From Euryarchaeota archaeon UBA59 (GTDB lineage Archaea > Thermoplasmatota > Poseidoniia > Poseidoniales > Thalassarchaeaceae), in NCBI GenBank assembly GCA_002505495.1, contig DAVI01000025.1, forward strand, positions 703-6,396: DNA of 5,694 nucleotides. Direction: 5' to 3'. The notes under the pieces were generated by a model. That model was given only the letters and a program-made list of their open reading frames with translations, was not told the DNA's origin and ran no database searches. The position numbers were made by a program, and so were the translations under genes. Positions 1 to 5,694 of the stretch are shown here, piece after piece (positions within the stretch are counted from its first letter, which is position 1; each line of letters starts with the position of its first letter).

Positions 1-1266
1 GCATATCTGCTCCGCGGGCTGAGAGAAGGCACCCACATCTTGCGCTTCACCTCCGGGCTGGCGGAAGGTGAGATTGTGGTCACCGTTGAGTTGGGAGAGC
101 CGGCGCGAGTCGAGTTACACATACCGGACCACGCCATTAGAACCGGCTACCAAATCGACATTGAGGTTCGGCTCTACGACTTCGGCGGAAACCGGATATC
201 CTCCAACCCTGACAATGTGCTTCTTACGAGTGGTGCCGGAACCTTCGTTCACGATGTAGGGGATCACTGGCAGTTGCATCTTGAGAATTCGGGTGAGCAG
301 CAACGGGTTCAAATCGACTATGGGATAGTGGGCGGCGAGATTTTCATCGATGTCGAGGCCGATCCGCTCTACGCCTTTGGCGACTCATCGTTAGCCACTG
401 CACTCTGGACAGGAGTGGCAGGAGTAGTTCTTCTGTTTGGCTTGTTGCTGATGCTTCTGAGGTCACGCTCGAGGCGGGAGGAGGAAGCGATGTCGGAGTA
501 CTTCGAAGAAGATGAGTCGCAACGAGTGGATGCCGCGGCTGCTGAACTCGCAGCCTACAAGCCATCGAAGAAGGCGCGCAGGGCGGCGAGAGAGGCGTTC
601 CAGCAGATGACACAGACAATGCCCCAACAGTACGCTGGCCAACAGGCTACGCAGCAGGTGGCGGCCCAACAGGCGGCGGCACAGCAGGCGGCAGAACAGC
701 ACCAAGCAGCAGCCCCCTATTCCGTGGCTCAACAGACAGTTTCTCAACAGGAAGTTCCCCTTGAGGTGGTACCCACTGCACCGGCAGGTGAAGTGTGGAC
801 GACCGAGCAGTTGTGGGCGTGGGGTCGCTCCCAGGGTTGGTCTGATGAACAGATCGGAATCTACGAGGAGTACTACGACAGCTCGGTTCGGAAGACATCT
901 ACACAGACATCCACCGCTGCTGAGCAGAGCACTGAAACCGTTGGCACAGAGCCGCCGCAGGACGAAATTTCGCTGGCCAACTCAACCTCACCAGTTGCGC
1001 AACCCGTAACCACGGAGCATGTTACAGGGCCCTCCCCAACGGCGGCGGATTCAGCGCTCGAAGCAGTGCCGGAATCGGCCTCAGAATCGGTGTCAGAATC
1101 AGTTCCGGATTCAGCAACTAAGAAGAAGGTAGACATTCGGGAAAAGGGCATCATGAAGGCAATGCCAGGCACTGAACAGGGGCAGGCCGGTTGGTATCTC
1201 GATGGTGAAGGAAATCCCTCTCGGTGGGACATCGACGATGACGGAACTTGGCACAGGACGGGGTGA
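1..1266 (+). CDS. Single-pass surface protein with Ig-like ectodomain and Q/A-rich cytoplasmic tail (5' partial)
   Basis: The reading frame is open from base 1, so the N-terminus lies outside the window; 421 residues are visible. An internal TTG at 40 is not a credible start, since it falls within what looks like the end of an extracellular domain. Visible residues 34-120 form one Ig-like beta-sandwich module (D60-x-x-G63-N64, later GEQQ), clearly homologous to the last module of the downstream protein. A transmembrane helix follows at about 132-153, with an arginine-rich stop-transfer stretch at 154-159 and then an acidic patch, so the C-terminus is predicted inside. The tail holds a Q/A-rich segment (about 207-251), a Trp-rich helical motif (266-292), a Ser/Glu repeat (357-372) and a C-terminal GWY motif (about 389-421). 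No cysteines are visible, and the visible ectodomain has no N-glycosylation sequon. The specific function is unknown; a role in adhesion or cell-surface display is inference from architecture only. Confidence 0.85.
   Translation, partial: AYLLRGLREGTHILRFTSGLAEGEIVVTVELGEPARVELHIPDHAIRTGYQIDIEVRLYDFGGNRISSNPDNVLLTSGAGTFVHDVGDHWQLHLENSGEQQRVQIDYGIVGGEIFIDVEADPLYAFGDSSLATALWTGVAGVVLLFGLLLMLLRSRSRREEEAMSEYFEEDESQRVDAAAAELAAYKPSKKARRAAREAFQQMTQTMPQQYAGQQATQQVAAQQAAAQQAAEQHQAAAPYSVAQQTVSQQEVPLEVVPTAPAGEVWTTEQLWAWGRSQGWSDEQIGIYEEYYDSSVRKTSTQTSTAAEQSTETVGTEPPQDEISLANSTSPVAQPVTTEHVTGPSPTAADSALEAVPESASESVSESVPDSATKKKVDIREKGIMKAMPGTEQGQAGWYLDGEGNPSRWDIDDDGTWHRTG
649..708 (+). repeat. 15-bp in-frame tandem repeat (TQQVA/AQQAA/AQQAA/EQHQA)
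   Basis: Four consecutive 15-bp units at 649, 664, 679 and 694 encode five-residue units built on a QQ core. A partial unit (GQQA) precedes them at 637-648. They form the Q/A-rich part of the cytoplasmic tail of the first surface protein, likely helical or disordered. Units differ by point changes, so the array is diverged rather than recent. Confidence 0.75.
1069..1116 (+). repeat. 12-bp in-frame tandem repeat, four units (PESA/SESV/SESV/PDSA)
   Basis: Four adjacent 12-bp units start at 1069, 1081, 1093 and 1105; the two central ones are nearly identical (TCAGAATCGGTG and TCAGAATCAGTT). They encode a Ser/Glu-rich linker just before the lysine cluster (KKK) and the C-terminal GWY motif. Such short units expand and contract by slippage, so tail length may vary between strains (inference). 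Confidence 0.75.
1262..1266 (+). promoter_or_regulatory. Ribosome binding site overlapping the upstream stop codon
   Basis: GGTGA, complementary to the 16S rRNA 3' tail, lies 4 nt before the ATG at 1271 and contains the TGA (1264-1266) that ends the preceding gene. This decides the start of the second surface protein and suggests translational coupling: ribosomes ending the first gene sit on the initiation site of the second. Confidence 0.65.
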
Positions 1267-1270
1267 AAGG

Positions 1271-4132
1271 ATGGAGAGAAGAGCAATTATTCCTCTCCTT
1301 CTGGTCTTGCTGCTGATGCTAACTCCATTCGACACCGCAGTTCCCGATGAGTACGAACCGACCTTCGGCTCCGCTTCCGGTCGCGCTTGTGGCGGTCCCG
1401 TTGCAACCAACTCCATCACCATCCTGCCTCCCGGTCCAGTCACTCTTCCTGCCGACCAGAGCCTTCTGTTCAATGCTACTCTCTACGATTTGGATGGCTT
1501 TGAATTGGGTGGAAATGTTACTTGGGGAACTGATGACGGTAGTATTCAGCCACAGGGCGGCGGCGGCGCCATCTACTATCCCAACTCACTCGGAAACCAC
1601 ACAATATGGGCTTGCGCTGCTGCCGTCAACGCTTCAGTTGTGGTGGAGGTGACGATTGGTGCGACACAGTCGATTGCGTTGTTCGGCAATGTAGACAATG
1701 TCACCACCGACGATGAAATTGAATTCCAGGTGGTTCAATTTGATGTACACGGCAACTCAGCACCACTCTATGTGTCGAGTCAGTACTGGACGATTCCAGA
1801 CGGTTCGTCAATTGTCTCTGCTTCGGGTCAACCGGCGCGTTGGACGCCCGGTCCGCTTGGCAACTTCATCATCGTGGTTTCTGCGAGCGGTTTCAGCGCT
1901 CAGTTTGAGGTGAATGTCAGCAGGGGCGTCGGTCAGGATTTGGTTGTGACATACTCTCATTCTCTCATTACTTCCGATGACACCGTGGCACTGACAATGG
2001 AGATATCTGACGCGGCAGGAAACACTTGGGCAGTTGAGGGTGATTGGTCAACACTTCAGCCCGAAGCGGCAGAATGGCTGACCACAGACGGAACCGACGC
2101 GGAATTCGATGGCCACACCATCGGAAACTGGACCGTGAGAGCAGACTACAATGGCCCGGAAAACGGTTTCATCAACATGTCGGATGAAGTCACAATCGAT
2201 GTTCGAGTGGGCCGAATTTCACTCGTCATGATTGACGGTCACGACACCACGATACTCACCGGAGATACACTTGAGTTTAATCCGGTAGCGACCGACCTTG
2301 ACGGAAATGTTGTCGAAGGGGCGACTTTCAACTGGTCAGTGGATGGCGTTTCAGGAGATGATTCAATCGATGGAGATGCGGCGTCCTTCACACCGACTGG
2401 CAAGGGTCAGCACACCATTTTCGTGGAGTCCGGAGGGAGGCCATCTTCAGCCCGTGTGCAGGTGGAATGGTCGGAGCCAGTGGCTCTCAACGTGACGACG
2501 ACGGGTGGGGACTGGTACCTCACCGTGATCACAGGTGAATCACTTCCTCTCCATGTTCTCGGCCTCGATGTGATGGGGGAATGGCACTCCTACGATCCGG
2601 TCTGGCAGGTCGAGGAGGCGTGGGGTACTATCGAAGAGGCGGGCGGAGATGGCGACTATCTCTTCCACGCGGCGGGCGTGAATTGGACGCAGTTGCACGC
2701 CTTTGTCGGCGAAGACGAATACACGGTTCTCGTCTATGTCACTCCGGGGCAACTTGACCATCTGACGGTCAGCATCCAAGACTACGGAATCCAGGGCGAA
2801 TCCGCCACTTTTGTTGTGGAGGGGTTCGACGTCAGCGGGAACGGAATTTCGATTCCTATCTGTGATGTGACGATTAATTCAACTGCGGGCAGGACAGAAT
2901 GTCTCGATGGACAGTGGACACTGATGTTGGACCATGACGGGGAGCAGCAGTTGGTCACGGCTAGTTATGACGGGAGCGAGGGCACCGCTTTCATCGATGT
3001 CAGGCCGACATTGCTCGAGGGGCAGTTTGGAAGCAGTACTCAGGTCATCGTGGTGGGTGCCGGTCTACTCGGGTTGATGATCACAATGGTTCTGCTCTTC
3101 GCCTATGCGCGTGTTAGGCGGTTGGCGAAGGAATTCGATGAGGAAGAAGAAGAATCTGAGGATACGATTACACCCGCCATCATGCCGAGTCCCGTGTTGG
3201 GCGCCTCCCCGCCGCCGCCGTCTATTGCTGCAGGAGGTGTCGCTACGATGCAGGTTAGGCCGCCACCGCCATCACCCGCAATAATGGGCAAGATGGGGAA
3301 AAGGCGGAACAAACCCTCCGCCGCTCCACCAGCGTTCATGTTCGGTCAGGGATTGGCATCGAATTCTACTGGGACCGCTCCCCAAGCAGGGATATTCGTA
3401 CGCTCAGACCCTAAGTATGGTTGGGGTGACCCAGCAAAAGCTCCTGCAGAGGGGTATGGTTGGGAGGGTCAAACAGGCCCGCAGTCAAGCGCCGTCATCG
3501 GCGCTACCGGATTACCTGCAGGGGCTCCTGCCCCGCCGCCGGGATTCTCTCCCGGCCCACAACCCGTTGCCCCGCAACAGACTGCTCCAGCGCAAAGTGA
3601 TGCTTCTCCTGCAAGTCCGGCCCTGAGCGACGCACTCTCAACATTTGGTTCAGCCGAGGTGGAAGAAGAGACCGAGCCTGAGGCATCCTCACTCGATGCC
3701 GCACTCTCCAAGTTTGGTTCGTCGACGGTGGAGGAGGCTGTAGAACCCGAAGAGTCTGAGGTTGAGGAACCGAAGGTAGAGGTGGATGAATCAGAAGAGA
3801 ACTCTGAAGCAGAAGTGAGAGATGAGGAGGTGGTCTCGGAAGAGCCGAAATCCGAAGAGGCTGAACCAGACGAGGTGGTTTGGGATGACGCAGAGCCGGA
3901 GCCAGACTCAGAGTCGAAGGCAAAGTCGGATGAGCCGTGGGATGACGGCTGGGAGGCTGAGTGGGGGGAGCCCTCCGCGGTTGAACCCGGGCTCGGTCCA
4001 CAGTTGGACGATGGAAGCGTTTTGAGTTCGTTGCCAGGGACCAAAGCGGGTGAATCGGGTTGGTATTTCGATGGAGATGGAAAACCTTCACTCTGGGAGT
4101 TCAGACCATTCGGTTGGGAACGCATCGAGTAG
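1271..4132 (+). CDS. Large cell-surface protein: signal peptide, six Ig-like modules, one TM helix, P/E-rich tail
   Basis: A 953-residue protein. The ATG at 1271 is chosen because it gives a textbook signal peptide (MERR, hydrophobic 5-17, cleavage near 22-25) and sits 4 nt after a GGTGA site; an in-frame ATG at 1202 would bury the signal peptide behind 23 polar residues. Residues 48-580 carry six modules of 85-95 residues, each with D-x-x-G(-N), a Trp about 10 residues later in modules 1-5, and a late glycine strand (G-N/Q-H/W-T-I type). This resembles invasin/Big_1 Ig-like folds. Twelve N-x-S/T sequons lie in the ectodomain. C40/C115 and C531/C544 could form disulfides. The transmembrane helix is at about 592-613, followed by RVRR and an acidic run. 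The tail (614-953) is proline-rich, then glutamate-rich with a 23-residue duplication, and ends in a GWY motif shared with the preceding gene. It is translationally coupled to that gene. Function is unknown; adhesion or cell-envelope display is inferred. Confidence 0.9.
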   Translation: MERRAIIPLLLVLLLMLTPFDTAVPDEYEPTFGSASGRACGGPVATNSITILPPGPVTLPADQSLLFNATLYDLDGFELGGNVTWGTDDGSIQPQGGGGAIYYPNSLGNHTIWACAAAVNASVVVEVTIGATQSIALFGNVDNVTTDDEIEFQVVQFDVHGNSAPLYVSSQYWTIPDGSSIVSASGQPARWTPGPLGNFIIVVSASGFSAQFEVNVSRGVGQDLVVTYSHSLITSDDTVALTMEISDAAGNTWAVEGDWSTLQPEAAEWLTTDGTDAEFDGHTIGNWTVRADYNGPENGFINMSDEVTIDVRVGRISLVMIDGHDTTILTGDTLEFNPVATDLDGNVVEGATFNWSVDGVSGDDSIDGDAASFTPTGKGQHTIFVESGGRPSSARVQVEWSEPVALNVTTTGGDWYLTVITGESLPLHVLGLDVMGEWHSYDPVWQVEEAWGTIEEAGGDGDYLFHAAGVNWTQLHAFVGEDEYTVLVYVTPGQLDHLTVSIQDYGIQGESATFVVEGFDVSGNGISIPICDVTINSTAGRTECLDGQWTLMLDHDGEQQLVTASYDGSEGTAFIDVRPTLLEGQFGSSTQVIVVGAGLLGLMITMVLLFAYARVRRLAKEFDEEEEESEDTITPAIMPSPVLGASPPPPSIAAGGVATMQVRPPPPSPAIMGKMGKRRNKPSAAPPAFMFGQGLASNSTGTAPQAGIFVRSDPKYGWGDPAKAPAEGYGWEGQTGPQSSAVIGATGLPAGAPAPPPGFSPGPQPVAPQQTAPAQSDASPASPALSDALSTFGSAEVEEETEPEASSLDAALSKFGSSTVEEAVEPEESEVEEPKVEVDESEENSEAEVRDEEVVSEEPKSEEAEPDEVVWDDAEPEPDSESKAKSDEPWDDGWEAEWGEPSAVEPGLGPQLDDGSVLSSLPGTKAGESGWYFDGDGKPSLWEFRPFGWERIE
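3623..3760 (+). repeat. 69-bp in-frame duplication in the acidic tail (23-residue units)
   Basis: Residues 785-807 and 808-830 of the second surface protein align without gaps at 14 of 23 positions. Each unit contains an L-x-x-ALS-x-FGS core, then V-E-E and E-P-E. The FGS core is hydrophobic and flanked by acidic residues, as expected for a short linear binding motif in disordered protein; that role is inference. Confidence 0.7.
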
Positions 4133-4226
4133 ACTTTTCCCGGAATCCGGTAGAAGGACGGGTCTTTTGGGGTCGGTTTCATCACCTCATAAGGGGTTCA
4201 AGCCCGACGAGGGGAAGCTAAGGAGA

Positions 4227-4233
4227 TTTTTCT
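4227..4233 (+). terminator. Possible T-tract terminator for the surface-protein operon
   Basis: A TTTTTCT run on the plus strand lies about 95 nt past the stop codon at 4132. Two shorter T4 runs lie closer (4135-4138 and 4165-4168). Archaeal RNA polymerase commonly terminates at T-rich tracts without a strong hairpin, and the only nearby fold is a weak 4-bp stem at about 4194-4204. No matching T-tract is seen on the minus strand of this spacer, so the panB transcript may end elsewhere. Confidence 0.3.
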
Positions 4234-4254
4234 TGAGGGCAGTCGGCGAGGTTC

Positions 4255-5073
4255 TCAGAAGTAGGATTCGTCGTCGTTGGGGAAGTCACCACTTCTCACA
4301 TCGTTGACATAATTCTCGACAGCACCTGTGATTTGAGTTGAAAGTTCAAGGTAGCGTCGTAGGAAGCGTGGGCTGAAGTCCATGGTGATTCCTAGCATGT
4401 CGTGGAGAACCAAGACCTGACCGTCAACATTGGGGCCGGCACCGATCCCGATTGTCGGGATGCTGACCGCTTCGGTCACCTTTTTTGCTAGAGAGGCTGG
4501 AATCTTTTCGAGAACTATTGCATAGCAACCTGCCCGTTCAAGGATTTTCGCGTCGGCGACCAACTTGTCCGCCTCATCGTCCTCCTGTGCACGGGTGGCA
4601 TAAGAGCCGAACTTGTAGATTGACTGGGGGGTCAGTCCGAGGTGCCCCATCACCGGGATACCAGCGGTGAGGATTCGCTGAACTGATTCGACGATTTCTT
4701 CGCCCCCTTCGAGTTTGACAGAGTGTCCGCCGCTCTCCTTCATGATGCGGATCGCAGAGTCGAGAGCGGTCTTGGAGTCCCCTTGGTAGGAGCCGAATGG
4801 CATGTCGACGACGATGAGTGCTCGGTTCACTGCTCGAACTACGCAAGTTGCGTGGTAAATCATCTCGTCGAGGGTGATTGGAACAGTGGTTTCGTTGCCT
4901 GCCATCACATTGGAGGCAGAGTCACCAACCAGAATGACATCGACTCCGCCGCCATCGACCAATTTTGCCAGCGAAAAGTCGTATGCGGTCAGCATGGTGA
5001 TTTTCTCACCGGCCTCCTTCATCTCCTGAAGAGTTTGGGTCGTAACCTTGCGAGCCTTGCCTGCGACGGACAT
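4255..5073 (-). CDS. panB: 3-methyl-2-oxobutanoate hydroxymethyltransferase (ketopantoate hydroxymethyltransferase)
   Basis: Transfers a hydroxymethyl group from 5,10-methylenetetrahydrofolate (or an archaeal pterin equivalent) to 2-oxoisovalerate, giving ketopantoate, the first committed step to pantothenate and CoA; cytosolic, metal-dependent. The 272 residues match the usual length (264 in E. coli) and cover the full TIM barrel. Visible signatures are MLTAYD (27-32), VGDS (49-52), DMPFGSYQ (90-97), KLEGG (120-124), GHLGLTPQS (143-151), EKIP (189-192) and GIGAGP (209-214). Metal ligands D51, D90 and E122, substrate-binding K120 and catalytic base E189 correspond to E. coli D45, D84, E114, K112 and E181. 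The ATG at 5073 has a strong AGGAGGT 5 nt upstream. No panC, panD or panE partner is visible. The gene lies 84 nt downstream of a CPBP protease gene on the same strand and converges on the surface-protein operon. Confidence 0.97.
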   Translation of the reverse strand: MSVAGKARKVTTQTLQEMKEAGEKITMLTAYDFSLAKLVDGGGVDVILVGDSASNVMAGNETTVPITLDEMIYHATCVVRAVNRALIVVDMPFGSYQGDSKTALDSAIRIMKESGGHSVKLEGGEEIVESVQRILTAGIPVMGHLGLTPQSIYKFGSYATRAQEDDEADKLVADAKILERAGCYAIVLEKIPASLAKKVTEAVSIPTIGIGAGPNVDGQVLVLHDMLGITMDFSPRFLRRYLELSTQITGAVENYVNDVRSGDFPNDDESYF

Positions 5074-5078
5074 ACTGA

Positions 5079-5085
5079 ACCTCCT
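5079..5085 (-). promoter_or_regulatory. Strong Shine-Dalgarno site of panB
   Basis: On the minus strand AGGAGGT, within GAGGAGGTT, sits 5 nt before the ATG at 5073. It fixes the panB start and shows that this organism uses leadered, SD-dependent initiation for this gene. Confidence 0.85.
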
Positions 5086-5097
5086 CTGCGCCCCCTC

Positions 5098-5124
5098 GAA
5101 TCACTCATCTCGCTTGAATGACTC
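5098..5124. repeat. Imperfect 9-bp direct repeat upstream of panB
   Basis: GAATCACTC (5098-5106) and GAATGACTC (5116-5124) differ at one position pair and are spaced 18 bp start to start, in the 84-nt gap between the CPBP gene and panB. They could be operator half-sites or chance. No TATA-like box is visible in this gap, which otherwise holds only a GC-rich stretch near 5124-5140. Confidence 0.3.
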
Positions 5125-5157
5125 GGCGGCGCCGGCGGGCAGAAATCGAGGTATGTG

Positions 5158-5694
5158 TCAGGAAAAGAGGATGTAGGCGCCGATTCCGAACATCGTGACA
5201 TCAACTATTGCGTGCGAGAGGTAGCCGGGCCATATGCTGCGGTAGCGGAGGTAGAGCCCTGACCAGATGACGCCACCGCAGAATACGCCTAGGGAGCCGA
5301 GCAGGGCCGCCCACAGAGGGAACATCGACCACATTCCGAATAGATGGTGGGTGGTGAAGACGAGCGCGGCGAGGACGACTGCGACTCTGCCGCTTACGAA
5401 ACTCTCGAACTTCTCGAAGATGAACCAACGGAATAGATACTCCTCCATCACCGAGTTGAACAGCACCCAATAGCAGAATGCCGCGAAGTAGAGCCATGGA
5501 TTCAGAAGGCCGAAGGGTTCCACGAAGCCACGAATCTGTTCCGAGTCGAGTTCCCCCCGGGCTAGCCACCAGGCGACGAACATCACTGCGCTCATACTGA
5601 CTCCGAGCAACGCCCCCTCGCGAAGGCCACCCTGCAGGGCTGGTGACAGGGAGGGCTTCTTCCCTTCCACCTTCAGGTGCCAGAAGGCAGGCAG
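5158..5694 (-). CDS. CPBP family (Rce1/Abi-like) intramembrane metalloprotease (5' partial)
   Basis: The frame is open to the window edge at 5694. A GTG at 5670 could start a 170-residue protein, but no Shine-Dalgarno site precedes it and the family normally has one or two more N-terminal helices, so the gene probably begins outside the window; 178 residues are visible. The three family motifs are present: EEYLFR (E84, E85, R89 of the visible part), F113-x-x-x-H117, and H161-x-x-x-D165. These residues form the metal-dependent active site within the membrane in Rce1-type enzymes. About five hydrophobic helices are visible (near 27-45, 66-81, 105-120, 126-146 and 155-176). Known members cleave prenylated CAAX proteins in eukaryotes or process bacteriocins or self-immunity substrates in bacteria; the archaeal substrate is unknown. 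panB follows 84 nt downstream on the same strand. Confidence 0.88.
   Translation of the reverse strand: MPAFWHLKVEGKKPSLSPALQGGLREGALLGVSMSAVMFVAWWLARGELDSEQIRGFVEPFGLLNPWLYFAAFCYWVLFNSVMEEYLFRWFIFEKFESFVSGRVAVVLAALVFTTHHLFGMWSMFPLWAALLGSLGVFCGGVIWSGLYLRYRSIWPGYLSHAIVDVTMFGIGAYILFS

Noticed and set aside
1165..1263. The P-G-T sequence as a PGF-CTERM or LPXTG-like sorting signal.
   Set aside because: Sorting signals are followed by a C-terminal TM helix and basic residues; here the motif is on the cytoplasmic side, long after the only TM helix, and followed by a polar, aromatic tip.
1202..1270. In-frame upstream ATG at 1202 as the start of the second surface protein.
   Set aside because: It would overlap the upstream gene by 65 nt, add 23 polar residues before the signal peptide, and ignore the well-placed GGTGA before 1271.
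873..1286. A 137-codon open frame on the minus strand.
   Set aside because: Antisense shadow of the Ser/Glu repeat region of the first surface protein; repetitive composition follows from the sense strand.
4140..4150. Short inverted repeat CCGGAATCCGG in the convergent spacer as a hairpin terminator.
   Set aside because: The loop would be 3 nt with a 4-bp stem, and no T-run follows it on either strand at the right distance.
3469..4185. A 238-codon serine-rich open frame on the minus strand, with a GAGGTG-like site at its start.
   Set aside because: It lies antisense to the acidic, Glu/Ser/Pro-rich tail of the second surface protein; its composition mirrors the sense codons. The SD-like sequence abuts the start with no spacer, and no recognisable domain is seen.
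4178..4210. tRNA-like string: CTCATAA (as in a Met anticodon loop) followed by GGGGTTCAAGCCC (as in a T-arm).
   Set aside because: Only four bases separate the two elements, leaving no room for the anticodon 3' stem, variable loop and T stem; no acceptor stem or D-arm is found. Coincidence.
4723..5121. A 132-codon open frame on the plus strand.
   Set aside because: Antisense to panB, whose identity and full set of catalytic residues are clear.
5668..5670. GTG at 5670 (minus strand) as the start of the CPBP protein.
   Set aside because: No Shine-Dalgarno site precedes it, the frame stays open to the window edge, and family members usually carry further N-terminal helices. It cannot be excluded from this window alone.

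Overview
The window holds four protein-coding genes in two convergent pairs. It suggests a planktonic euryarchaeon of the Marine Group II (Poseidoniales) type. This assignment is inferred from style: large glycine/aspartate-rich Ig-like surface proteins with one membrane anchor and long low-complexity cytoplasmic tails, dense N-glycosylation sequons outside the cell, archaeal/bacterial Shine-Dalgarno sites, and no recognisable bacterial -35/-10 promoter. No rRNA, tRNA or phylogenetic marker confirms it, and a bacterial origin is not excluded.

Left half, plus strand (1-4132): two tandem paralogous surface proteins. The first is cut off at its 5' end by the window edge. It shows one Ig-like module, a transmembrane helix, a Q/A-rich tail, a Trp-rich helical motif and a C-terminal GWY motif. 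The second starts 4 nt after the first one stops, with its ribosome binding site overlapping that stop codon. It is complete: signal peptide, six Ig-like modules, transmembrane helix, a P-rich then E-rich tail of about 340 residues, and the same C-terminal GWY motif. The pair looks like an operon of cell-surface proteins that display beta-sandwich modules outside and share a small conserved tip inside.

Right half, minus strand (5694-4255): a polytopic membrane protein with the three motifs of CPBP/Rce1-like intramembrane proteases (5' end outside the window). After an 84-nt gap comes panB, the first committed enzyme of pantothenate/CoA synthesis, with intact catalytic residues and a strong Shine-Dalgarno site. 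No TATA-like promoter is visible in that gap, so co-transcription is possible, but no functional link between the two is evident.

Between the converging pairs (4133-4254) lie 122 nt with only short T-tracts that may terminate the plus-strand transcript. No gene-free stretch exceeds 300 bases. No mobile element, CRISPR array or RNA gene is seen. The most noteworthy item is the paralogous surface-protein pair, whose cytoplasmic tails diverge completely except for the C-terminal GWY..DG.G.PS.W tip, which resembles the DUF2510 type of motif.
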